Source: CAVTYH01 sp963738835 (GTDB lineage: Bacteria; Planctomycetota; Planctomycetia; Pirellulales; JADZDJ01). From it: a stretch of DNA of 64,000 nt. The notes under the pieces are model-generated. The model made no database searches. It had not been told where the DNA came from and was given only the letters and a program-made list of their open reading frames with translations. Numbering within the stretch: the stretch's first letter is position 1; each line of letters begins with the position of its first letter. Both the position numbers and the translations under genes were made by a program. Where the stretch lies: positions 1,116,001 to 1,180,000 of the forward strand of contig CAVTYH010000001.1 in the NCBI GenBank assembly GCA_963738835.1, in the 5' to 3' direction. Positions 49,468-57,075 of this stretch are shown here, piece by piece.

Positions 49468-49994
49468 GCGAAAAAGCAATGGTCGATGCAACATCGACAG
49501 CCGAAACTTCGCCTCGTTACCAACTTGAAATGGCTACGGCAACGGAGTCGGCCGAAGCAGCATCGGAGGTCGCCCAAAAGTTAAAGTCACATCGCGGCTG
49601 GACTCGCACCGGCGTCAACTTCCTACTCGATGCCACGCTGCTGATCACATTCGTTGCCATGCTGGGTGCTGCGGCGGTAGTGCGTTTTTGTTTTCCGCCG
49701 GCCAGCACGGCCGCAGGCTGGAAGTTGTGGGAGTGGTCATTGGACCAGTGGAACGATTTTCAATTTGCCGCGCTGGCCTTATTCACGCTGGCCATTTTAT
49801 TGCACGTGATGCTGCATTGGAGCTGGGTGTGTGGTGTCGTCTCCAACAAACTTTCGAAAAGGCGCGGCCACTCTGTTCGCATCGATGAGAGCAGCAAAAC
49901 ACTTTGGGGGGTCGGCTTGCTGATTCTGATCGTCAATCTACTTGGACTGCTCCTGGCGCTGGCCACGCTGATGATCCAGAGACCGCCAGCTTAA
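49464..49994 (+). CDS. DUF4405-type membrane protein
   Basis: 176 residues with three or four membrane segments: LLDATLLITFVAMLGAAAVV, FQFAALALFTLAILLHVMLH and GVGLLILIVNLLGLLLALA. His residues in LLHVMLHWSW could bind haem, as suspected for DUF4405 proteins, a cytochrome b-like group. It overlaps the persulfide reductase by ATGA and so belongs to the same transcript. It could link sulfur oxidation to a quinone or electron carrier, but that is inference. Confidence 0.65.
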   Translation: MSEKAMVDATSTAETSPRYQLEMATATESAEAASEVAQKLKSHRGWTRTGVNFLLDATLLITFVAMLGAAAVVRFCFPPASTAAGWKLWEWSLDQWNDFQFAALALFTLAILLHVMLHWSWVCGVVSNKLSKRRGHSVRIDESSKTLWGVGLLILIVNLLGLLLALATLMIQRPPA

Positions 49995-50432
49995 AGACGT
50001 CGAATCCAGCGGCTTCGTGAAGGCAACGAGCCACGATTCTGTGCCGTATTATTATCGATCGCGTCTCCGTCAACGGCGGCCAGGTGTCGCTCACCACCAG
50101 CGTTCCGCAGGGCAGCAATATCTTGCAGGCGCAAGTTCGCAGCGAAGTTTTCGACAGCGGCGCGGGAATTTAGCAACAGGCAGACTTCCTGCCTGGTTCT
50201 CGACTGATTCAGCCGATGAAATCGCTCAACAAGAGTTTGATGCTTGAGGATCAGGGCGTTTCGCGATTCTGCGAGCTGTCGTCATGGCTTTTGCCTTCGC
50301 GGCAGTGTAGAATGGCTGCCGGACGGGAGATCCTCTCTCACTGACCGACTGCCGGCCATATGGTCGATTCCCTTGCCCAGCGCTGCTGGTTTCTAAGCGG
50401 CGTGGCTACTCTTCTAACCAGGGAAGCGAACT
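49995..50432. other. Intergenic region with a possible gene remnant
   Basis: Positions about 50040-50173 read on the plus strand as IIIDRVSVNGGQVSLTT, then SVPQGSNILQAQVRSEVFD and a stop. This is protein-like and could be the C-terminus of a lost gene. No start or upstream domain is found. The rest has no visible feature. Confidence 0.35.
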
Positions 50433-50778
50433 ATGTTTGGCCCCAAGCCAATTTCCGGCAAAGATCTTTTGAAGTTGGTTAACACCCGGCTGGCGCGAAC
50501 GGGAACCGGTTCTCAGTCGCACTTCACGGCCGATGTACGACACGGAACCGTAACGCTCAGCGGTACGCTGAACTTCGCCATCCAGCGCAATGCAATCGTG
50601 AAAGCCGCCAGCCGAACCGCTGGCGTTCCTCAGGTGATTGACCAAATGCAGTTGGTCACGAAGGAAAGGTGGATGAACGAGCCGCGTTGCCGTTGGACGG
50701 GTCGGGAAGTCAGCCCGCTAATGCACGTGCGATTGAATTGAAAGGCAACCCGCAGAATAAACGCCGAATCTTGCAATA
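50433..50778 (+). CDS. BON-domain protein, probable 3' frameshift
   Basis: BON-like domain over residues 10-75 (KLVNTRLARTGTGSQSHF, DVRHGTVTLSGTL, IVKAASRTAGVPQVIDQMQL), which usually binds lipid or membrane surfaces. Read without change, the protein ends at 50741 with an unlikely Trp/Arg-rich tail. Shifting the frame near 50667 gives KVDERAALPLDGSGSQPAN and a natural-looking tail ending at 50778. No signal peptide. Confidence 0.65.
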
Positions 50779-50824
50779 AACATTGACGTATGGCTATTCC
50801 TCAACCATCAATATTCGGAGCGAC

Positions 50825-51106
50825 ATGCACACCCTGAAGCCGGTCCCCATCTTTCCGCAGCCGGTTAGAAACGTTTGCCCCATTTGTGGCGTCGCTTCCT
50901 ATTCCCGTGACGGCATTCACCCTCAATGTGCTGTGCAACAGGCGGATGAACCACGAAACCAGCGATTGCGGCTCAAGAAAAAGGAAAAAGGCAAGTCGAA
51001 AGCCCTCAGTCAGCGATCGTGGGAAAAAACTTGCCCCAAATGCCATGCCCGTGTCCATGTGCGGCGGGGAAAATGCGATTGCGGGAATGTTTTCGATTTG
51101 CGGTAA
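50825..51106 (+). CDS. Small zinc-ribbon protein
   Basis: 93 residues with two CxxC pairs near each end: CPICGVASYSRDGIHPQC at the N-terminus, and CPKCHARVHVRRGKCDCGNVF at the C-terminus, separated by a Lys-rich helix. GGAG lies a few bases before the ATG at 50825, which is preferred to a longer start at 50783. It may bind nucleic acid. Unknown family. Confidence 0.65.
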   Translation: MHTLKPVPIFPQPVRNVCPICGVASYSRDGIHPQCAVQQADEPRNQRLRLKKKEKGKSKALSQRSWEKTCPKCHARVHVRRGKCDCGNVFDLR

Positions 51107-51259
51107 GCGACCACATGTTTGGGCGCTGCGATCGACCGAAAGCTGCCTTAAACGATTGAAACTTGACCGATTGCCGTGAAATGCCGAAGATAAGGGATGC
51201 ACCGAGTATTCCGATCGGGTCAAGATGGCATGAATTCAAATTCAATTAGCAGGTGACCT

Positions 51260-51682
51260 ATGAAACGCAGAATCGTCTCAGTCTCGCTGACCGTGGCATT
51301 GCTGTCATCAGCACTGCTGTCGATGCAGTCTGTCGTTCATGCCCAACAAGTGCCCTCGTATCAACCCTCTCGTCCTACGCTCAGTCCATATTTATACTTG
51401 ACGCGTCCGAACGCCGGGCCTTTCCCGAATTACCAGACGTTTGTGCAACCCGCACAGAACCAACAGCAATTCAACCAAATTCAGCGGACCCAAATCTCGC
51501 AACTTCAGCAGAATCAGCAGCAATTGCAGCAACAGCAGCTGCAGCTCCAACAACTAGGTCCATCCGGGATGGCACCAACGGGTGTTGGATCTAGCTACAA
51601 CAGCCTTTCTCACTTTTATCCGACCGCCAGCACTTCCGCTGCGGGGGGCGGAGGACGGGGGAGATCAGCACCCCGCCGATAG
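51260..51682 (+). CDS. Secreted Gln-rich protein
   Basis: 140 residues with a signal peptide (IVSVSLTVALLSSALLSM, cleaved after VHA). The mature part is Gln-rich (QQNQQQLQQQQLQLQQL) and ends in Gly/Ser/Arg-rich sequence. The composition suggests an unstructured exported or matrix protein. AGCAGGTGACCT precedes the start. It lies upstream of the exopolysaccharide genes but may be independent. Confidence 0.6.
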   Translation: MKRRIVSVSLTVALLSSALLSMQSVVHAQQVPSYQPSRPTLSPYLYLTRPNAGPFPNYQTFVQPAQNQQQFNQIQRTQISQLQQNQQQLQQQQLQLQQLGPSGMAPTGVGSSYNSLSHFYPTASTSAAGGGGRGRSAPRR

Positions 51683-52034
51683 AGACCGTTCACACTTGGA
51701 TCTGCGTTGGCCTCAGTCGCTTGTGGTGCGTTCACCACCTAACGGCGCGGCGAGCAGCGATTCTTCTCGCCGTAGAGTTTTGCCCGCAATTATTCTTGAC
51801 GGTCTGCGGAGTTCTCTGATAGCAGGCCAGACAGCAGGACGAATTCCATGATCTGTTCGCCCCCTGTACTGCGCTGGGTAAAGGACGGCAGTTTGCGTTA
51901 GCTGCTTAGCCCGTATTTTTACCGGTTATCCTTCCACTAAGGGGAAAAACTGGTTAACGCTTACCGCTTATTCCGAAGATATCGATTAGCAGAAGATTTT
52001 GGGGAAATCGCTTGCGATCAAATTGCCAGCACGG
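51683..52034. other. Intergenic region upstream of the Wza-like gene
   Basis: About 350 bases without a coding signal. No clear -24/-12 or -35/-10 pair was found. An inverted pair, ACCGGTTATCC near 51920 and CTGGTTAACGC near 51950, is weak. Confidence 0.4.
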
Positions 52035-53120
52035 ATGCTTGCTATGAGAATTGCTGTTCGCCTTGAACGTCATTTAATTGTGAGCTGGATTGCTATCCTG
52101 TTCTGGGGATCTACCGGCTGCAGTTGCCTTCCGCATCGAGTCGATCCGGCCTGCCCCGCGGCCAACGTGCCTGTGCAGGCAGCGGCGCCGCGGGAGCTCA
52201 CCAAGGTGATCTTGCCGGCCTATCGCATCGAACCACCAGATGTTTTGCAGATCGACGCCGTCCGGGTCATTCCAAAATTCCCTTATCAGCTCAGAATGCT
52301 TGATTCGCTGGTTATCCAGGTCTCAGGCACGTTGCCCGATGCTCCGATCGGTGGGGCTTTCGTGATTGAGCCGGGGGGCACCATCAACTTGGGCAATCCA
52401 TATGGCACGGTCCGCGTCGTCGGTATGACAGTCGACGAGGCCAAAACTGCCATCGAGACTCAGCTCAAACAAACGCTGCGCGAACCGATTGTCAACGTTT
52501 CGCTTGGTGATATCGCGGGCAAACAGCAGATCAGCGGTCAGCACCTTGTGGCCCAGGATGGCACCGTGACGCTGGGCACGTATGGCAATGTCGTCGTCGT
52601 CGGACAAACTGTGCCAGAGGCCAAGGCCTCGATCGAACGTCACCTTTCCAGTTCGCTTCAAGACCCGGAAGTTTCAGTCGAGGTGTTTGCCTATAACAGC
52701 AAGAACTATTACGTCATCACTCAAGGCGCAGGTTTAGGCGATGGCGTCACCCGCTTCCCAATCACCGGTAATGAAACCGTGCTGGACGCGATTTCGCAAA
52801 TCAACGGCTTAACGTCAATTTCATCGACCAAAATCTGGATTGCTCGGCCAGGTCAAACGCCGGACGGTCATGATCAAATTCTGCCGGTGGATTGGATTGC
52901 TCTCTCGCAGAGGGGCGACACGATTACCAATTATCAAGTTTTGCCGGGGGACCGCGTATACGTGGCGGAAGACAAACTTGTCACCACGGATAATTTCCTG
53001 GCCAAGTTGATTTCCCCGATCGAACGCGTATTTGGCATCACGCTGCTGGGATCTAGCACCGTTTTCAATCTCAAAAACGGTGGGACGGGAAATGGATTCG
53101 GCGGCGGTGGCGCAAATTGA
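52035..53120 (+). CDS. Wza/GumB-like polysaccharide export lipoprotein
   Basis: Outer-membrane polysaccharide export protein of about 361 residues. The lipoprotein signal ends WGSTGC. The poly_export domain has YRIEPPDVLQIDAV, then two SLBB-like modules (GGTINLGNPYGTVRVVGMTV, DGTVTLGTYGNVVVVGQTV). The C-terminus (LPGDRVYVAEDKLVTTDNFL) is typical of planctomycete members. The start could be 52035 or 52044; the TTG at 51999 is unlikely. It begins the exopolysaccharide region. Confidence 0.85.
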   Translation: MLAMRIAVRLERHLIVSWIAILFWGSTGCSCLPHRVDPACPAANVPVQAAAPRELTKVILPAYRIEPPDVLQIDAVRVIPKFPYQLRMLDSLVIQVSGTLPDAPIGGAFVIEPGGTINLGNPYGTVRVVGMTVDEAKTAIETQLKQTLREPIVNVSLGDIAGKQQISGQHLVAQDGTVTLGTYGNVVVVGQTVPEAKASIERHLSSSLQDPEVSVEVFAYNSKNYYVITQGAGLGDGVTRFPITGNETVLDAISQINGLTSISSTKIWIARPGQTPDGHDQILPVDWIALSQRGDTITNYQVLPGDRVYVAEDKLVTTDNFLAKLISPIERVFGITLLGSSTVFNLKNGGTGNGFGGGGAN

Positions 53121-53175
53121 AATCATCGACCCGGGTATTTTATTGTCGCTTTGTTCGTGCTAGGAGCTTTCGGTC

Positions 53176-53763
53176 ATGAATGGTTTTGGGGGAAAACTGC
53201 TTCGAGCTTGTGCCGCTGGGTTCGGCGCTGTGCTGTTGGGAGGTTGCCTGAGCCATGACCAGGTCTATTTGGCGAACCCGAATCCCTGCCATATCAGTTG
53301 CGAATATGATTATGTTGCGCCTCTTGACCCGGAATGTCACGGCTATCATCCGACATGCTGGAGACCCTGGTGTGAGAACTGCGCTCCTTGTCCGCCCCCC
53401 TATTTCAATCTGATCCCGGAGATGCCGCCGCAAGAGAGCGTGCCGACACCGGTGCCCCTGCCACAGCAGCTGCCGTCGCAGGAGATGATTCCAACACCGA
53501 GTCAAAGTCCCCCGTCGCTGCCTCCCAGCGAGCCGGAGAATCCTCTGCGTGTGCCGGATATGCCGCCGACATCATCATCTTCATCAATCAATGCCAGAGG
53601 ACTCCAAACAAGTCCGCTGTTCGTCAAACAAGCAGAATATCAGATGCCGCTGTATTCTGAATCTCCCATCAAGGTCACAAAACAACAAATCCAGCAGGCT
53701 CAATCCGCTCACGAGGCTTTGCACCCCGATGATTGCACGCGCGCCTCATGGTGGTACGAATGA
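53176..53763 (+). CDS. Cys/Pro-rich lipoprotein
   Basis: 195 residues with a lipoprotein signal (FGAVLLGGC). The mature N-terminus is Cys-rich (CHISCEYDY, CWRPWCENCAPCPPP), then Pro-rich repeats (PTPVPLPQQLPSQE). AGGAGC lies before the ATG. It follows the Wza-like gene by 55 bases and is probably co-transcribed. Such proteins near export genes may sit in the outer membrane, but the function is unknown. Confidence 0.6.
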   Translation: MNGFGGKLLRACAAGFGAVLLGGCLSHDQVYLANPNPCHISCEYDYVAPLDPECHGYHPTCWRPWCENCAPCPPPYFNLIPEMPPQESVPTPVPLPQQLPSQEMIPTPSQSPPSLPPSEPENPLRVPDMPPTSSSSSINARGLQTSPLFVKQAEYQMPLYSESPIKVTKQQIQQAQSAHEALHPDDCTRASWWYE

Positions 53764-53937
53764 CGCACCTTGAACACAGCGGGTGCTAAACGGCTTGGAC
53801 TTGATCCGCCGGGGAGCGACCAGCGAGGGCACGACTGGCTTCCCACACCCATTTAGCCAACGTTCGTGCAAGATCGAACCAAGAAGCTCCGACATCGCTT
53901 ACATTCGGCAAGCACTCCACGATGCTGAAAATGAGTT

Positions 53938-54507
53938 TTAGTCAATGGAGTCCAACAGGCAGTCTTCGATCTCTAGCGAAACTCCCTGCTGCAGCATTTT
54001 GACCCATACAATCAGCCGGGTCTGATTCTTGCGCTTGCAAATCGTTCCCTCGAGCCCCGCAAAGGGTCCAGAGCGGATGCGAACCTGTTGTCCTGGTTCC
54101 AGCCGCGATTCGACGGTCAACGGGGCGCCTTGATCGATCAGCAATTGAATGGATTGCAGATCGGAAACTAATTGCAGCGCATTCTGAACGGGTATCACCT
54201 GGGCCACTCGATTGGTCATCAGCGCGCGGACCCGATCCTCGTCCGAACCTTTCACAAATACGTAGCCCGTGAACAACGGGACGTGGGACAGAATGGGCCG
54301 GCCACGAATCAGCAGCCGCCGGCGAACCAGAGGTAGATAAAAAGCAATTTCACGCTGTAAGAGGTCGCGTGCCAAGCTTTTTTCTTGGCGAGCCCGAGTA
54401 TACAAAACCCACCAGTGAGCGTCTGGAATGGTGGCGTCGGAGTCTAGTTCAAAACTGCTGAGCAAGTTGGTGGGAAAAACGCTTGGTTCCACAGCAAGAA
54501 TCGGCAT
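53938..54507 (-). CDS. NusG-like specialised elongation factor (NGN plus KOW)
   Basis: 189-residue NusG paralogue. The NGN domain has WWVLYTRARQEKSLARDLL and PLFTGYVFVKG, and a KOW domain follows (LEPGQQVRIRSGPFAGLEGT). Paralogues of this kind (RfaH, LoaP, UpxY) reduce termination in long polysaccharide operons. It is transcribed away from the exosortase operon across a non-coding gap of about 1 kb that also precedes a second paralogue. Confidence 0.85.
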   Translation of the reverse strand: MPILAVEPSVFPTNLLSSFELDSDATIPDAHWWVLYTRARQEKSLARDLLQREIAFYLPLVRRRLLIRGRPILSHVPLFTGYVFVKGSDEDRVRALMTNRVAQVIPVQNALQLVSDLQSIQLLIDQGAPLTVESRLEPGQQVRIRSGPFAGLEGTICKRKNQTRLIVWVKMLQQGVSLEIEDCLLDSID

Positions 54508-55546
54508 CCGGGTACCTCACTTCAGCTGAATCCTTAGGTGTTTCCTCTCGTCGCTTCCGGCGCATCACGACAGCAATCCGATCCACCGATTGCCTGCTGG
54601 CGCACCGCGATTCAGGGGACCGAAAGATTGAATTCACTTTAGAACCAGTTCCCTCGATTGAAACGCTGCGTTCCTTGAGTGGGATGGCCCACCAGCAGTG
54701 TATGACAACAGTATCGATGCATTATCACTGTTTCTATTTGTAGAGAATCCTTAATCTAGTCAACGTTCTAACGCTCGGCAAGCTATTGGTCAACAATTTT
54801 GGGTTGACAGAAAATCGACCAAATAGGAGACGGCGGCTATTCACCGGCGTATTTGGCGAGTCAGATAGCTAATTCCTAACCGATACCTCACCCGAGTTCG
54901 CCTGTCGCTTGGCGGTTTAATCCGCCGATATCGCGCAGCTCGCTACAGAGAAATCGATTTATTATGCCTGACGCGATAAAAATGGGCTCGAGGCTTGACA
55001 CCCTAGAATCGGATTGTAATATGCAATCTGCCCCCACGGAGGGGAGGATTCGTACATGCGTAGCTTCTGAGGGCCGCCCACTACAAGTGGATTGATCTTG
55101 CTTGGAAGGATTCCATGTGTAGGTCACGTCGTTAGCTACTGTGTCGTGTAAAGTAGGTTGCCCGGCGCAACCGACCGGGACAGAGTGCCTTTGGGCCAAG
55201 CAGCCGCAGATGACTGAGTTTTGAAAACGGCTCTAGCTTGCGGGTAAAGTTGGAAATCGTCATCAAGCTGGTCTTTGGGTGTGCCGGGCCTGGAGCACTC
55301 CCATTTTTTTTTCGGCCTTAAGTAATCAGTTGTGACAGGGGTAAATGGCAGCAGCTGTTGTGCGGAGAATTTGAATCACTGCGTCTGCTTCGCAGATGCA
55401 GTTTGACTTCAATCCTTTGCTCCGCGTCGCCTAAGTCAGACTCTTGACGCTGGTCCCTCGTTGATTACCGAGAGGAAACTCCGTCCGTAAATATCCGTTT
55501 CCGTGTACCGCGATTTTACGATGTGCAGTGCGGGGACCCATTAAAT
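54508..55546. other. 1 kb divergent region, leader of the exosortase operon
   Basis: No gene is found on either strand. It separates two NusG paralogues. An inverted repeat GTCAAC-N8-GTTGAC is at 54789-54808, overlapping TTGACA at 54804. An intrinsic terminator lies at 55277-55312, 235 bases before the downstream NusG-like start. The region is long enough to hold promoters for both directions and an attenuated leader. Confidence 0.5.
55277..55312 (+). terminator. Intrinsic terminator in the leader of the exosortase operon
   Basis: GGGTGTGC pairs with GCACTCCC (one mismatch) around a 10-base loop, followed after one A by nine Ts. It is among the clearest factor-independent terminators in the window. 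Its place inside the leader of a NusG-paralogue gene makes attenuation and antitermination possible. Confidence 0.65.
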
Positions 55547-56086
55547 ATGCCGATCGCTAGACCCGAAATCGCGTGTCATCCCAACGATTTGCTGACCTGT
55601 CTTCCGCAGGATGCCGCGGACCGTCGCTGGATTGTGGCACAGACGTTGGCGCGCCAAGAGAAATCGCTCGCCCGCGATCTTTTGCGGTGCGGAATTCCAT
55701 TCTATTTGCCACTGATGCCTCGTCGCCTCTCCTATAAGGGTCGCCAAGCATCGTCTTACGTCCCGTTGTATCCAGGGTTTGTCTTTCTGTACGCCAACGC
55801 GGATGAGAGGCAAACCTGTCTGGCCACCGGACGAATCGCTGTCATTTTGGAGATTGGTGATCAATTGAGGTTTCGTGAAGACCTACTGCGTGTCGCCAAC
55901 GCGATTGCTAATGAAACCGCGATTCTATCGGGGGATTCGACGCTTCTGCCGCGGTTCGCTGGGCAATCAACCGCCAACCTCGATCATTCTTCAGGCCGAC
56001 CACCGGAGTCTGTTGCGACTTGCGGCCCCAATATTCGAGCCGACAGCGAGCAAACTCGATCTATTCCACTGCGCTGCAAATCATGA
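55547..56086 (+). CDS. NusG-like NGN-domain protein lacking KOW
   Basis: 179-residue paralogue of the minus-strand NusG-like protein. RRWIVAQTLARQEKSLARDL and YVPLYPGFVFLYAN form the NGN domain. After about residue 130 the sequence is Ser/Arg-rich with no KOW domain, and no frame change before the next gene restores one. The start at 55547 (MPIARPE) parallels the paralogue (MPILAVE). The stop overlaps the exosortase ATG by ATGA, so it is the first gene of that operon. It probably helps RNA polymerase read the long operon; the lack of KOW suggests it does not recruit the ribosome as RfaH does. Confidence 0.8.
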   Translation: MPIARPEIACHPNDLLTCLPQDAADRRWIVAQTLARQEKSLARDLLRCGIPFYLPLMPRRLSYKGRQASSYVPLYPGFVFLYANADERQTCLATGRIAVILEIGDQLRFREDLLRVANAIANETAILSGDSTLLPRFAGQSTANLDHSSGRPPESVATCGPNIRADSEQTRSIPLRCKS

Positions 56087-57018
56087 CTGTCACTTCAGAA
56101 CTGCCACCTACAACTGCTTCCCCTCCGGAAATTACCTCGGGCAGCGCTCGGCCACTCACTTCGCTGGCCGTGGCGGGATCACTGGGAATGGTGTTTGCCT
56201 GGTCGTATTGGCCCACGCTGTCCAATATTGTGCATACCTGGAGCACCGTCGCCGATTATTCACATGGTTTCTTAGTCCTGCCCGTCGCAGGCTTCATCTT
56301 GTGGTCGCGGCGCGATCAGCGACCAGCGATCGCGCCGACTTTTCATTGGGGAGGGCTGTCGCTCATCTTCCTGGCGGGTGTACTACGCTGGGTCGCTGGC
56401 AAATACTTCCTGGACGCCTGTGACGGCTGGTCGCTAGTGGTCTGGATCGCAGGAGCGATCTGGATCGTGGGCGGCCGGCCTCTGGTCCGCTGGACAGCGC
56501 CGGCTGTGGCATTTCTGTTATTCGCAATTCCGCTTCCCTACAGCATCGAAACTGCAGTCAGTTCTCCCTTGCAACGAATCGCAGCAAAGGGCAGCGGTTG
56601 GCTGCTGCAAACCCTCGGTCAACCGGCTTTGCCCGAAGGGACCACGATTGTGATCGGCGACATTCATCTGGAAATTAGCCAAGCCTGTGCCGGATTGAGA
56701 ATGTTCATGGGAGTGGTGGCACTGGCGTACGTCTTCGCCGTGTTCTCAAAACAGCCGTGGTGGCACAAAGCCGCGGTGCTGGTTGCGGCCATCCCGGTGG
56801 CAATCGTGGCCAACATTTTGCGAATCACTGCGACCGGGCTGCTGTATCAGCTATCAGCCAATCATGATGTGCGGCAGCGAATTCATGATTATGCAGGTCT
56901 GTTTACGATCCTGGTCGCGGCCGCGATGCTGGCCATCATCGTCTGGTATTTACAGCGCGCGATCCGCAAGGTGGAGCAGATCGACAATCGTGAACTATTT
57001 CAACTGACCGCTGAGTGA
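56083..57018 (+). CDS. xrtU: Exosortase (XrtU-like)
   Basis: 311-residue membrane transpeptidase that sorts PEP-CTERM-type proteins, or serves in exopolysaccharide export. Eight or so membrane segments. The exosortase triad is visible: Cys202 in SQACAGLRMF, Arg247 in ANILRITATG and His268 in RQRIHDYAG. YSHGFLVLPVAGFILW is a family-typical N-terminal motif. The planctomycete setting with EpsI and a BY-kinase points to the XrtU class. No obvious PEP-CTERM substrate is in the window. Confidence 0.88.
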   Translation: MTVTSELPPTTASPPEITSGSARPLTSLAVAGSLGMVFAWSYWPTLSNIVHTWSTVADYSHGFLVLPVAGFILWSRRDQRPAIAPTFHWGGLSLIFLAGVLRWVAGKYFLDACDGWSLVVWIAGAIWIVGGRPLVRWTAPAVAFLLFAIPLPYSIETAVSSPLQRIAAKGSGWLLQTLGQPALPEGTTIVIGDIHLEISQACAGLRMFMGVVALAYVFAVFSKQPWWHKAAVLVAAIPVAIVANILRITATGLLYQLSANHDVRQRIHDYAGLFTILVAAAMLAIIVWYLQRAIRKVEQIDNRELFQLTAE

Positions 57019-57075
57019 TCGTCGCATATAGACCTTGCTGTCGGCCATGAGTTTTCTGTTTAGAGGTTGCTAACG

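Noticed and set aside
54888..55199. 103-codon minus-strand frame in the gap between NusG paralogues
   Set aside because: No ribosome site, no domain and poor composition.
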